In this document: one piece after another, positions 1 through 10,400 of the stretch
How the letters are laid out: every line of letters begins with the position of its first letter
How positions within the stretch are numbered: position 1 is the stretch's first letter
Source: Prevotella veroralis DSM 19559 = JCM 6290
GTDB lineage: Bacteria; Bacteroidota; Bacteroidia; Bacteroidales; Bacteroidaceae
Direction: 5' to 3'
DNA length: 64,000 nucleotides
Assembly: GCF_000377625.1 (NCBI RefSeq)
Contig: NZ_KB898329.1
Location: 1 to 64,000 of the forward strand
Translations under genes and position numbers: made by a program
Notes under the pieces: model-generated
The model's database searches: none
Seen by the model: the letters and a program-made list of their open reading frames with translations, nothing else
What the model was told of the DNA's origin: nothing

Positions 1-1
1 G

Positions 2-34
2 AAGAAAAAGAAAAAACGTAAAATACATTTATAA
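2..34 (+). CDS. C-terminal tail of an upstream gene (partial)
   Basis: The frame starting at base 2 is open and reads a lysine/arginine-rich tail (KKKKKRKIHL) ending in TAA at 32-34, two bases before the next start codon. Such basic tails are common on mobilization or relaxase proteins of Bacteroidales elements, but nothing else of the gene is visible, so its identity is a guess. Confidence 0.35.
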   Translation, partial: KKKKKRKIHL

Positions 35-36
35 CT

Positions 37-699
37 ATGGCAGATAATAATACATTCGTCCTCTTCGAGGAAATCAAAAACAAGTTGGAAACAATTTACA
101 GGGAACTAAAGGAACTGAAAGAAAAGGAGAACGGTTCTGTTTCCCTCCCTGTTCAATCTGCACCTGTACAACGTGACGAACAGATGGAACAGGAATTGCT
201 CAATCAGTATGAACAGCGAACAAAAGAGGTGATTAACAAGTATATTGGTGTACAAGTGCGCATCAAGGACGAGGAGGCTAAATCTATGGACAAATTGGTG
301 GCAAGCGTCTTGACCATGTTGCACGAATGGCAGGAGAATAAAGAGCATCCAATACCGCAGGAACATATTCACAGGCACAGTTTTGCCCTCAAGTCCTCGA
401 AAGGCTTTACTTATATGGTAGCAGTATCTGTCCTTTGTTTTGTTTCTTTGGTCGGCAATTACTTCTTGTGGCAAAGCAAGCAGCAATACAAGGATGATGC
501 CTTGAAATTCCGTATCATCAGAGTATGGAGAGGATGTAGCCCAAAGGAAATCCTATGGCTCAATGATGTGTTTGACATTCATCGTAATGCTGCAATAATT
601 AAAAGAATCAAAAAGCATACAGATGATTATAATGTGGGACTGAAAGCAAAAGCAGATAGTTTAATGCAGAATAATCTACAAAATAAGAAAGGCAAATAG
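37..699 (+). CDS. membrane protein with N-terminal coiled coil, probable mobile-element module
   Basis: A 220-residue protein without a signal peptide. Residues 8-32 and 48-105 are charged and probably helical or coiled-coil. A single hydrophobic segment at about 125-145 should cross the inner membrane, and a basic tail of about 70 residues follows. No enzymatic motif is visible and I do not recognise a named family. It starts two bases after a lysine-rich open frame, which suggests translational coupling to an upstream gene, and an intrinsic terminator closes it at 725-749. Proteins of this size and topology often follow relaxase genes in Bacteroidales mobilizable elements, so a role in mobilization is inferred from context only. 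Confidence 0.6.
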   Translation: MADNNTFVLFEEIKNKLETIYRELKELKEKENGSVSLPVQSAPVQRDEQMEQELLNQYEQRTKEVINKYIGVQVRIKDEEAKSMDKLVASVLTMLHEWQENKEHPIPQEHIHRHSFALKSSKGFTYMVAVSVLCFVSLVGNYFLWQSKQQYKDDALKFRIIRVWRGCSPKEILWLNDVFDIHRNAAIIKRIKKHTDDYNVGLKAKADSLMQNNLQNKKGK

Positions 700-724
700 A
701 ATTGTAGATATAAGACTTTTGAAG

Positions 725-749
725 GAGGAGAAAATATCTCCTCTTTTTT
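725..749 (+). terminator. intrinsic terminator
   Basis: GAGGAGA at 725-731 pairs with TCTCCTC at 737-743 around a five-base loop and is followed by six T. It closes the transcript of the 37-699 gene and separates it from the Xre/STAND unit. Confidence 0.8.
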
Positions 750-772
750 ATTCTTTATACAAGAATATTTAC

Positions 773-781
773 TATATTTGC
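773..781 (+). promoter_or_regulatory. promoter -7 element of the xre/STAND unit
   Basis: TATATTTGC matches the Bacteroidetes TAnnTTTG element and lies 20 bases upstream of the ATG at 801. No clear TTG -33 element is seen. A start near 787 favours the 801 ATG over the one at 792. Confidence 0.55.
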
Positions 782-800
782 AAACTATCAGATGATATTT

Positions 801-1031
801 ATGGAAAGTCCAACTAATAGAATTAAAGAGGTGCTTATCGAGAAAGGGATTAAGCAAACATGGCTTGCAGAGAAACTCGGTAAGAGTTTCACTATTGTCA
901 ACTCATATGTTTGCAATCGTCGACAGCCAAGCCTAGAATTGCTATTTCAGATAGCAGAGATCTTGCAGGTTAATCCAAAGGATTTAATAGTGTTTGTAGA
1001 TAAGGAATTGAGTAAAGAGCAACTTAAATGA
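801..1031 (+). CDS. small Xre-family HTH regulator
   Basis: A 76-residue single-domain DNA-binding protein of the cro/C1 (Xre, HTH_3) type. The sequence NRIKEVLIEKGIKQTWLAEK begins the five-helix fold, and the recognition region contains SYVCNRRQPSLELLFQIAEI, the usual Xre signature. The ATG at 801 is preferred to an in-frame ATG at 792 because the -7 promoter element ends at 780. The stop overlaps the start of the STAND gene by four bases (ATGA), so the two are translationally coupled. The likely role is transcriptional control of the downstream NTPase, as for other Xre-linked defence genes; this is inferred from position. Confidence 0.85.
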   Translation: MESPTNRIKEVLIEKGIKQTWLAEKLGKSFTIVNSYVCNRRQPSLELLFQIAEILQVNPKDLIVFVDKELSKEQLK

Positions 1032-4000
1032 AAAATCTGAATTTACAGCCTAATAAATCATCTTGGGCTTCAAAACGTTTGGATGAAAAATCTGTTCGGC
1101 TACTACGGAAAATCTTAGAAGATAAAAGGGTTGACACTTCTAACATTGAAGAAGGTGGAACAGAAGCAAATACAGATGGGTATATTAGTATTTTGGATGT
1201 CGATGATACAATTGTCGCAAAAGTTACAGTGCAGATAAAGCATTATAATAACAACGCTATCAGTGAGAAGGGCGTCTGTTATGACATCCCGACATCACTT
1301 CTTGCGTATGCCCATAGAATGAAAGGAGAAGTTGTTTTGTTTATCACTTGTGATACTAACAACGATATCGTTTATTGGAAGTATATTGACAGAGCTTTTG
1401 TTGAGAGTCAAATTGCTAACTCGGAAAATATTCAACAGACTTACAGGTATTATTTTAAAGACAACGAAAATCTTACAGAAAATAATGTTGACTCGGTCAT
1501 TGATTTATGGGAAACATTATACCATGAGCAAATGTTATCATTAAAAGATGAGAAGTCAAAACTATTAGATTTTTTAGATGTAAACCTGAAATCTTTTGAA
1601 GGAATAACGACTACATTTTATGGATTAAAAGAATCTCATATAGCTAGAAAAGAAACAGATCTATTATTTGATTGGATACAAGGCGATTTGACATCTAAAG
1701 ATTGTAAATTAAAACTTCTGGTTGGAAATGCAGGAGTCGGGAAAACTGTTATCATTAAGGATTTACTGGATAAACTTACCACATCAGGAGTTAAATGTCT
1801 GACGATTAAGGCAGATTATTACAACATTACAGAAAATGAGACATCTGATTTTTCTTTGGAGAAGTTACACGCTTCACTGGATTTATTAGTATCTGAGCAT
1901 AAGAGGGTTGTTGTTATTATAGACCAAATAGATGCATTATCCCAATATTTATCTAACGATAGAGACAAACTGAATATTCTCTTAAATGTAATTGCTGCAT
2001 GGGAAAAGAAATATAGTAAAGACATAAGAATAATAGTGTCTTGTAGGAAGTATGATTTAGAATATGATCCCTCATTAAGTCAATTAAAAGAGCATAGCAC
2101 TGCTATTGAGGTAAATAGCTTGGATGATAAGGATGTTGAGAATGTTGTTAACAAATTAGATTCAGGTCTTTATCACAAATTAACATCCCAAACAATTACA
2201 ACACTAAGAACTCCTCAATATCTTGATATCTTTTGTAGGTTATATGACTCTGGCTGTGTTGGAAAATACAATTATCAAAACTACATGGAGTTATATGATG
2301 ATTTGTGGTTGTCATTGATAAATTATGCAAATAAAAACACGTCTTGTGATAATTTGGAAGATGTTATGTTTGAAATTGCAAACTCTATTCATGAGGCAGA
2401 AACTTTAACCCCTACATGGTTAATAACGGCAAGAAACAATAAAGCAACAAGATATTTAGCGAGCGAGTGTATAGTAAAATATAACAACAAAAGAATCTCT
2501 TTCTTTCATCAAAGTTTCTACGATTATGTACTTGCAAGGTATTATGCATCAAAGAACAAGTCTCTTATTACTGAATTGAAAAGTCAATTTCAAGGATTAG
2601 AAGTACGTTCCTCAATTAAAATTTTCTTAGATTTTGAAAGGGGACATTCTGATTCATTGTATAAGAAGGATATTTATACAATAATATTTTCTAATGATAT
2701 TCGTTTGCATCTGAAGCAACTGGCTCTTTCTATACTCTCATATAGTGATGCTGTATATAAGTTCGAGATTGATATCATTAAGAAATTGCCCAAACTCAAT
2801 CACCAATTATTTATTTATTTCCTTTCGACAACAGCGAATCCTTTATGGTTCCCGACAATAAAGGACTTGATACAACCTTTAGTGGCTGACCTTACCACCG
2901 AAAACGATTATTTTGACCCTCTGCGAATTTTGTTTTCGAATTATGCCTCGAAATTTCCCAACGACATTTATGACATGGTAGAGACAATAAAGGACAGTTC
3001 TACTAAAGAGAATATAACGATGTGGATGTTGCGAAATCATAATGATTATTCCAATAAGAAAGTAAGAGAAAGTTACATTAACTTAAAAGTAAAACCCAAT
3101 TTCGATTTGGCAAGTTGTGTCATGGATGCAATTGATAGCAATCTGAATTTTGCTTTGGAAGAGACGAAGGAACTTCTCATTAACTACTACTTTCTTAATA
3201 ACAATAAGCATAAGTCGCATTACGATTACGAGTTGTTTGAACAGATATGTGAAAGATTCTACAAAGAATACCCGAAAGATTTTTTAATGATAGCATACGA
3301 TTGTTTTGTACAAATAGTTTCCAAAACAAGAAAACAAAGCTATCAGTGGTATTCGACAAATGAGATTTTTAGTAACTATATGTCTGATTATGCAGAAAAG
3401 TTTTTTGACTGGTTAGGAAATCTCCTTATACAATATATTGGTGAGCAAGATTTTGATACCTCTATGGTGGAAAAATTATTATCTCTAGAGGAGGAGTATG
3501 CATTTATTTTGTCTTTCAAGGTAATTGCTGCAAAACCAACTCTTTTTGATATATATATAAAGAATTTAGTCTCACATAACGAAGAATTAGATAAGTTTAT
3601 TGAATTTAATGATGTGAGGTATTATTTTTTAGAAGCTCTATCTAAATGGTATCTTTCAGTTTCGCATGAAGAACAAGTAAAATATCAGGGGTATATTTTG
3701 AAATATAGGTCAAAAAGAGACAACATACATAGTGATAGAAGTGACAATAAACTTGTGCTACCTTATCTTGGCTGGCATAAATGGCAGTTACTATGTTGTA
3801 CTATTTTAGAATCTACATTGACGAAAGAAGCTAAGCGATATAAGCAAGAACTTTGTCGGCGATTCAAATGTGTATATGTCAATGAGAAACCTAACCACCA
3901 TGTAACCGCTGCATCCATTTGTGGAGGTATAACAACGCAAGAAGTTTATAATCATTTCTCTCCCGATAATTGGCTATCCTCTTTTGGTAAATTAGATGAA

Positions 4001-5326
4001 CGAATTACTTTCCGCAAAGGCAATTTTTCACCAATTAGTTTAAGAGCACATGCAGAAGCATTTACTAAATGTGTAGAGAATTCTCCAGAAAAGTATAAGA
4101 AATTTATCTTCTCTTTACATGATAATCCAAATATCAAATCTATGTACCAAGAAGCTGGATTATTAGGATTGCTTTTAGGTGGGGCTGAAAAGACAGAGCT
4201 AGCCCCATTGTTCCAAAGATATATGAATGTTAGCTATATAAGAGATAACGTATATACTTTTGAACAACTTGCCATGAACTATACAAAGGAAGAAAATTGT
4301 ATGATAGATGATTTGATTCCAATACTTGTACAAACTATAAAGCAGCCATTACTTTTAAAAAATGAGCAAGAAGATCTGCAAGTTAAAAGCTTAACTGATA
4401 TTACACAACACAAATTGAATGTTGCTATTAATAGTTTTCAAGGCCGTGCATTGAATATCCTTATATCTATTTGTGCGTTGTCCACCCGTCGTGTCCAAAT
4501 CTATAATCTTTTGAACCTACTATATACAGATTTAGCTATAGAATTGCGTTTAGAGGTTTTATACTACATATACTACAAGGAATATTATGATGAAGTGCTA
4601 ACAGATAAATTATTCTCGGTCTATTTATCTGGTAGTGGAGCCTGTGGACTAATAGTAAGAACAGATGTGGTACAGTCTCATTTTTATTTTAAGACAGATT
4701 TGGTGCGTACATACATCGCTGATCTTATGAAAGATAATAGATGCCATGATATTTTGGCTCAAATATTCTTTTATGGATTATATCATGATGATATAAAAGA
4801 TATTTGCAAACAAAATCTTAATAAAATTTTATTGTTGAATGACAAGAAAGTTATCGCGACAATGATAAGACTTTCGTTAGAAAACATTTCTGAATCTTGT
4901 TACAGAGAAATAGCAACTGATATTCTGGTATGTCACATAGCGAATAATAGAGAAGAGATTGTGAAATCATATGAATATCATATAGAAGACCTGCCTGTAG
5001 AAGAATTTAATCTATTTGAAGAGATTACAAAGGATTGGAACATTAAATCGCATCGGGAACGTTTTTCTCAGATTAAATATTTGGAAAAATGTGCGAGTAA
5101 GCTACCATTAAATTGCTACCAGTATATAAAAGCTCATGACTTCTTGCATTCTGATGATTATTACGTTAAAGAAAAAATTGTGAAACTTTTATTAGGCATA
5201 TATAAACAGATAAAAGAAGAGGAAAATTTGGATGCGATGAACAAAATGATGGACTTGTTTGATGAATACGTCATTGCGAATTCTTATATCATAAATGATG
5301 CAATAGAAAAATTAGGTGGTGTATAA
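1028..5326 (+). CDS. large STAND-type P-loop NTPase with N-terminal DUF4365-like nuclease domain
   Basis: A 1432-residue protein. The N-terminus (about 1-130) resembles DUF4365: an acidic residue at D50, then VQIKHY with Q69 and K71 and a later VYWKYID strand, the pattern of a restriction-endonuclease-like fold. A P-loop domain follows, with Walker A GNAGVGKT at 233-240 and Walker B VVVIIDQID at 294-302. The remaining 900 or so residues are helical and repeat-like without a recognised motif, as expected for a STAND sensor. Known STAND NTPases with N-terminal nuclease effectors (Avs-like) act in antiphage defence; that role here is inferred from architecture. The gene is visibly AT-richer than the core genes to the right, is coupled to xre by a four-base overlap, and is followed 42 bases later by a fic open frame. 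Confidence 0.8.
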   Translation: MKNLNLQPNKSSWASKRLDEKSVRLLRKILEDKRVDTSNIEEGGTEANTDGYISILDVDDTIVAKVTVQIKHYNNNAISEKGVCYDIPTSLLAYAHRMKGEVVLFITCDTNNDIVYWKYIDRAFVESQIANSENIQQTYRYYFKDNENLTENNVDSVIDLWETLYHEQMLSLKDEKSKLLDFLDVNLKSFEGITTTFYGLKESHIARKETDLLFDWIQGDLTSKDCKLKLLVGNAGVGKTVIIKDLLDKLTTSGVKCLTIKADYYNITENETSDFSLEKLHASLDLLVSEHKRVVVIIDQIDALSQYLSNDRDKLNILLNVIAAWEKKYSKDIRIIVSCRKYDLEYDPSLSQLKEHSTAIEVNSLDDKDVENVVNKLDSGLYHKLTSQTITTLRTPQYLDIFCRLYDSGCVGKYNYQNYMELYDDLWLSLINYANKNTSCDNLEDVMFEIANSIHEAETLTPTWLITARNNKATRYLASECIVKYNNKRISFFHQSFYDYVLARYYASKNKSLITELKSQFQGLEVRSSIKIFLDFERGHSDSLYKKDIYTIIFSNDIRLHLKQLALSILSYSDAVYKFEIDIIKKLPKLNHQLFIYFLSTTANPLWFPTIKDLIQPLVADLTTENDYFDPLRILFSNYASKFPNDIYDMVETIKDSSTKENITMWMLRNHNDYSNKKVRESYINLKVKPNFDLASCVMDAIDSNLNFALEETKELLINYYFLNNNKHKSHYDYELFEQICERFYKEYPKDFLMIAYDCFVQIVSKTRKQSYQWYSTNEIFSNYMSDYAEKFFDWLGNLLIQYIGEQDFDTSMVEKLLSLEEEYAFILSFKVIAAKPTLFDIYIKNLVSHNEELDKFIEFNDVRYYFLEALSKWYLSVSHEEQVKYQGYILKYRSKRDNIHSDRSDNKLVLPYLGWHKWQLLCCTILESTLTKEAKRYKQELCRRFKCVYVNEKPNHHVTAASICGGITTQEVYNHFSPDNWLSSFGKLDERITFRKGNFSPISLRAHAEAFTKCVENSPEKYKKFIFSLHDNPNIKSMYQEAGLLGLLLGGAEKTELAPLFQRYMNVSYIRDNVYTFEQLAMNYTKEENCMIDDLIPILVQTIKQPLLLKNEQEDLQVKSLTDITQHKLNVAINSFQGRALNILISICALSTRRVQIYNLLNLLYTDLAIELRLEVLYYIYYKEYYDEVLTDKLFSVYLSGSGACGLIVRTDVVQSHFYFKTDLVRTYIADLMKDNRCHDILAQIFFYGLYHDDIKDICKQNLNKILLLNDKKVIATMIRLSLENISESCYREIATDILVCHIANNREEIVKSYEYHIEDLPVEEFNLFEEITKDWNIKSHRERFSQIKYLEKCASKLPLNCYQYIKAHDFLHSDDYYVKEKIVKLLLGIYKQIKEEENLDAMNKMMDLFDEYVIANSYIINDAIEKLGGV

Positions 5327-5398
5327 TTTACCTACTATAGTTGTTGTTAATGATGAAATATTACATTCATGGTAAAAAATAAATGTATAAAATTTGAA

Positions 5399-6466
5399 AT
5401 GACTGACTTTGAGGAATATATACGACAGAGCGAACCGCATAAACGTGAGAAGGGTTATGCGTGGCAGACGGCTATTGGTTTGCAGGCTGTTGATGGCTTG
5501 AAAACCTCTGACTATCTGCGTGAAACTGCCCGGCAGCATATTGAGGGTGATATTACGATAGAGGAGGTGAAGCGACTCGTCAATAGTTATTATGAATCGA
5601 AGACTGCTCGTAGCGGCGTAGAGGATAGGACGGAGGAAGCTGATAAAGTTTCGGCTCGTATTACCGAATTGCTATCAGAACAGAGCTTTACATTCTCGCC
5701 ATTGGAATATATTTCTATTCATCGCCGGTTGTTTGAAGGCATCTATGAACACGCTGGTAAAATAAGAAATTATAACATTACGAAAAAGGAATGGGTGCTG
5801 AATGGAGAGACGGTGCTGTATGCAGGTACAGACAGTATTCGTGAAACGCTGGATTATGATTTTGCCCATGAAAAGGAATATGATTACAAGCAGCACGATA
5901 TAACAGAAGCTGTGAGCCATATTGCCCAATTTGTTTCTGACTTATGGCAAATTCATCCATTCGGTGAGGGTAATACTCGTACAACGGCGGTTTTCACTAT
6001 TAAGTATCTGCGTACATTTGGATTTGACCTCAGCAACGAAACCTTTGCCCGCTATTCGTGGTACTTCCGCAATGCACTAGTTCGAGCCAACTATAACAGT
6101 ATGCCTAAAGGTATTTTTGCCACAAGGCAATACCTTGAAGCGTTTTTCCGCAACTTGATATTAGGTGAGCAGAATGAGTTGAAGAATAGGCATCTCCATG
6201 TGTTGGCAGAAAGCCAAAGTGCAGCAGAGAATGTTCCAAAGTGCAATATTTGCACTTTGAATTGCACTTTAGAAGAATTAGCGTTGCTCAACTTTATTAA
6301 AGAGAAGCCGAATGCAACGCAAAAGGAAATAGCTGTGGATATAGGAAAATCAGAGCGAACGGTAAAGACGATGACCGTGAAATTATCTGAACAAGGCATT
6401 ATTGAACGCAAAAATGGTCGGCGCAATGGCTATTGGGTAATAAAAAGTATTAAAACGAATAACTAA
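5399..6466 (+). CDS. Fic-family protein with VbhA-like N-terminus and C-terminal winged helix
   Basis: A 355-residue Fic/DOC protein. The catalytic motif HPFGEGNTR is complete at 186-194, so transfer of AMP (or another nucleotide) to a target hydroxyl is expected. The N-terminal stretch AVDGLKTSDYL followed by GDITIEEVK (residues 30-57) resembles the VbhA antitoxin helix pair, here fused in cis, but the inhibitory (S/T)xxxE(G/N) motif is not clearly present because D-G stands where E-G is expected. Residues 290-350 form a winged-helix domain (ATQKEIAVDIGKSERTVKTM). I chose the ATG at 5399 because related proteins begin MTxFEEYIRQ; an in-frame ATG lies at 5369. A second fic gene starts 10 bases after the stop. 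Confidence 0.88.
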   Translation: MTDFEEYIRQSEPHKREKGYAWQTAIGLQAVDGLKTSDYLRETARQHIEGDITIEEVKRLVNSYYESKTARSGVEDRTEEADKVSARITELLSEQSFTFSPLEYISIHRRLFEGIYEHAGKIRNYNITKKEWVLNGETVLYAGTDSIRETLDYDFAHEKEYDYKQHDITEAVSHIAQFVSDLWQIHPFGEGNTRTTAVFTIKYLRTFGFDLSNETFARYSWYFRNALVRANYNSMPKGIFATRQYLEAFFRNLILGEQNELKNRHLHVLAESQSAAENVPKCNICTLNCTLEELALLNFIKEKPNATQKEIAVDIGKSERTVKTMTVKLSEQGIIERKNGRRNGYWVIKSIKTNN

Positions 6467-6476
6467 GTTCCCATTT

Positions 6477-7370
6477 ATGGAAGAGAAGAAAGAGCAACAT
6501 AAGAAATCGATTCGCTTCTTCAACGACCGTGAAGTAAGGGCGGTATGGAACGAGGAACAAAACTGTTGGTGGTTCTCGGCTACGGATATTGTACGAGCCA
6601 TTAACAACGAACCCGACTACACCAAAGCTGGTAACTATTGGCGTTGGCTAAAACGTAAGTTGAAGCAAGACGGCATTGAACCTGTGAGTGCCACTCACGG
6701 CTTTAAATTTGAAGCACCAGATGGCAAGTTGCGTGTTGCAGATGTTCTTGATAGTGAAGGAGTGGCTTTATTAGCAAAGCACTATCCCAACAATCGGGCT
6801 AATGAATTTCTCGATTGGTTTACATACAGCGATAATACATTGGATGGACAGAGTCGAAAAAAAGCATATCAGTTATATGAAAGTGGTTTGCTGAAAAGTC
6901 TTGAGCCGGGCAGTGTAAAGTGTCTGCAACAGATCCATGCTTATCTTTTTGGTGGATTATATGACTTTGCGGGACAAATTCGTACCAAGAATATATCCAA
7001 AAGAGGTTTTACTTTCGCTAATTGTATGCACTTCCCTGAAACTCTGCAAACAATAGAACGAATGCCCGAAACAACCTTTGATGAGATTATGGACAAGTAT
7101 GTAGAAATGAATGTTGCCCATCCTTTCATGGAAGGCAATGGTCGCAGCACCCGCATTTGGCTTGACCTTATACTGAAGCGTTCACTTAAACGGTGTGTGG
7201 ATTGGAGTCAAATAGACAAGAACGAATATTTGTCAGCCATGCGTGAAAGTGTTTCTGATAGTACACACATCAAAGCTTTGGTACAACCTGCACTCACCAC
7301 CAAGATTGACGACCGAGAAATGTTCATGAAAGGTATCGATTATTCGTATTATTATGAACAAAATGATTGA
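6477..7370 (+). CDS. Fic-family protein with N-terminal Bro-N-like domain
   Basis: A 297-residue fusion. Residues about 12-115 (IRFFNDREVRAVWNEEQNCW, then WFSATDIVRA and RVADVLDSEGVALLAKHYP) match the Bro-N/DinD-like DNA-binding domain common in phage regulators. Residues 125-270 form a Fic domain with the motif HPFMEGNGR at 215-223 and the upstream LYDFAGQIRT flap region. A nucleotidyltransferase is expected. It follows the other fic gene by 10 bases and slightly overlaps a TTG-initiated extension of the next gene. Fic domains joined to Bro-N regions are typical of mobile or prophage islands. The target is unknown. Confidence 0.87.
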   Translation: MEEKKEQHKKSIRFFNDREVRAVWNEEQNCWWFSATDIVRAINNEPDYTKAGNYWRWLKRKLKQDGIEPVSATHGFKFEAPDGKLRVADVLDSEGVALLAKHYPNNRANEFLDWFTYSDNTLDGQSRKKAYQLYESGLLKSLEPGSVKCLQQIHAYLFGGLYDFAGQIRTKNISKRGFTFANCMHFPETLQTIERMPETTFDEIMDKYVEMNVAHPFMEGNGRSTRIWLDLILKRSLKRCVDWSQIDKNEYLSAMRESVSDSTHIKALVQPALTTKIDDREMFMKGIDYSYYYEQND

Positions 7371-7423
7371 AGAAACAAAATGAATCGATAACATACTTCA
7401 AAAGGAAAAAGAGGAATACTATA

Positions 7424-10400
7424 ATGAAATATAAATTCTATCATAACTTGAAGAGAGATAAGATGCTTAAGTACCTCTCTTATTTGTCCGTGTTGCAGGA
7501 AAATTCCCGTTTCTGCTATAGATTAGAAATGGCCTTGATCGAAGCATATTTGATGTGGAAACGAGGAAAGCATGACTGGCTCCACATAGATAGAATTCTT
7601 GAGTATGGCAATCCACATGAAGATCCACAGGAAAGGCTGTTTGTTGAAACTGTAAACACTCCGATTGGTTCTTACAAGGTATTCTCTGCGTTCTATTTGA
7701 CTCATAAATATCTTCTCAGCCAATTATTGTTTTTGGCTCATAAGGAAAAGACAGATCAAAGTAAGTTGACAATTGTCTATGCAATTTTGGAAATATCCAA
7801 TAAAATAGCAGATAGATTCAACTATGGCCGTAATATATGTGGTAAATACGATGCAGAATCAGTTTATACCTCAAACTACAAGGAATATGGCAAGTGTCAA
7901 TCATATAACAGTTTTAGCAAAGCTGAGGTAAACTCCATATTGGCAAAATACAAAGTTGAGGAAAAGTATCTGCAACCATTCTTGTTATGCATGAAAAGGA
8001 AAGAGTACAAAAAAGAATTATCTCAATTAGGTCATAGCGATACGTTTGAGTTGCATCCTTTCTTAAAACTTGACGGTGGAGATTTTTTGGTTCTTTTCCC
8101 GGCTAATCTCTTAAGGTTAGCTTACAGACTATGCTATGGTATTCTTGTAAAGGAACTGGGCGAGAAAACACTCCTATCGTTAATCGAAAAAGAGATGATC
8201 CAAGAAACTGGATTTCTCCTGCAAGGAGGTCATGGATCATTTATTGAACAGAAGAACTATCATGACACTTCTTTCCTATGGTTCCAATTTGATGAAGATA
8301 AGGTTGCCAATGTTACAATCGTTTTAGCAGATAAGAAAGCAAATCTGGAGCAAGCAGTTAAAGATTCAGAGACTGCTATAAAACAAGCGTTCCCATTCAA
8401 AAACATATTCACGTTTTTAGTTACTCAAGCGATGACAGAGGAAAGTCTGTTTATGACTTTCGGTCATGATGTGGCTCATTTCTCGTTAGAGGAACTGAAT
8501 ATTGTAATGGGTCAGGATAGAATGAATCTGCTGAATCTATACTATTACGATCAAGACAGGAGGATTCAAGGATTTTTACCTACAGTCCAAGAAATTGATA
8601 GATTTGCATACTATAGTTCCAACCATAATACATTCTATCGGGATGAAAAACCAGATATCATGGTCGTGGAAATAGGTTACGCTCTATCAATGCGTGAGAA
8701 ATATTTGTGCGGCCAGGATGCGCATATAGTACAATATGCACCGAAAAGTAGCTATGTTATGGTCAAGCACTATGCTGACATACCAAAACAGATACCTATC
8801 TACGCCCCATACATGATGGTGAAGGGCCTTCTTATGCTTGAGTTGCAAAACTATAATTTATGGATTCATATAGTATGCAAAGAGGAGCATCGCATATTTG
8901 GTAGAGAGGCCACCATCGCCTTGATGAATTGGTTGTTTGCTATTGAGAAGAAACTATGGGTAAATACTATTGGCCAAAATCTCTATGTGGAATTATGCGT
9001 TATGCCGGGTGGTGTCTATGAGTGGAAAAAGGAAAATGACCAGTCTATGGTATTTTGCGTACCAGAAGAAATCATGAGTTCGGATGCTACTACTTTAGAG
9101 AGAGATTTAGTAGGCCAATTCCTCAAAGCAATTAAAGATTGTGGATTCTCTTCAAACGAGTCATTATTTGATACTGGTATGCAATTGCTTGATTCTGCAC
9201 CAGGAAGATTTATTCAGGTTGGCGAGAGTGAAAATATAACTATTATTGACGAGAAGGATGGTGTTGACTCATGCTATTATGTCAATTCCAGATATTGTGA
9301 CAAGATTCTTTCCGAGATTGCTGATTTTCTGAATATTAAAGGTTCAGAACAGACTTTTGATTTTGCAGAGTCGAGGAAGATCATGATTCGGGTTTCTGAT
9401 TATATCCTTGACGAAGTAAAAAAACTGTTGGCAGAGATGGATACCCAACTACTTCTTACAAGTCTACTTAACCTTCATCATGCCATGATTTATTGGTCGA
9501 AGCTTACTCAACGAAGGTACGAGTCTTTAAGCAAGGCATATTCTTTTTTGGATGCGACATTTGATAATCAACTTGATTATGTCAATGAATATTCGGAGAT
9601 GAATACGTTGACACAAAGTATGATTGAAACCATTGTTCTGAATGGTATTCATAATACTGGTGGAAAGCCTGAATTGGAAAAGCTTGATCGCCTGTTTGCT
9701 CTGATGCACTTTAGTTTGAATATGGGTGTATATATGGATCAATTAGGTGAGAAGATAAAAGGTTCTGAATTGACAATACTAAAAAATGGAAGACTGGTAA
9801 TGCCAAAGCCTATGATTGATAAACTAAACGCCTATTTTTATAGGCTAAGAAAGTTGTCCATGAGTAATCCAGAATTGTACACAAGATTACATAATCTGAT
9901 GCCAACATCCTCCATCAATCCAAATGATGAAATATTTATAAAGGCTTATAAAGCGCAATTCGGTATTTCATTTGAGAAGTATTGTAAGGTACTCAAGGCA
10001 TCCATTGATTATGCCAGCTATAATAAGAAACCAGTAATGGTATTACCGGAGAAAAAGTTCTTTGAGAAAATATGTGCCGGCATATTTGATGAAGAAGAGG
10101 CGAAAGTATTCATGGCGAACTTTGTCCTTACGAAGGATCTCAATAATGGTGATCTTAAGTTTAGTGACAGATGGGTTCAGAGATTTAATCGCCCAGTGCA
10201 AGTTACAGCACGGCCTTGGATACTCTTTGATGGCAACATCTATTATTCAACTAAAACACTTTATGAGAGTTGGATGATTCGAGTAGAACGATTGAATAAT
10301 GGAACTGTGGTTAATACTACCCCAGAAATGCAGGCTCTTGTATCAAAGGTAAATATAGAAAAAGGTCGTGAGTTCACTACAAGTGTAAGGAGATTATATG

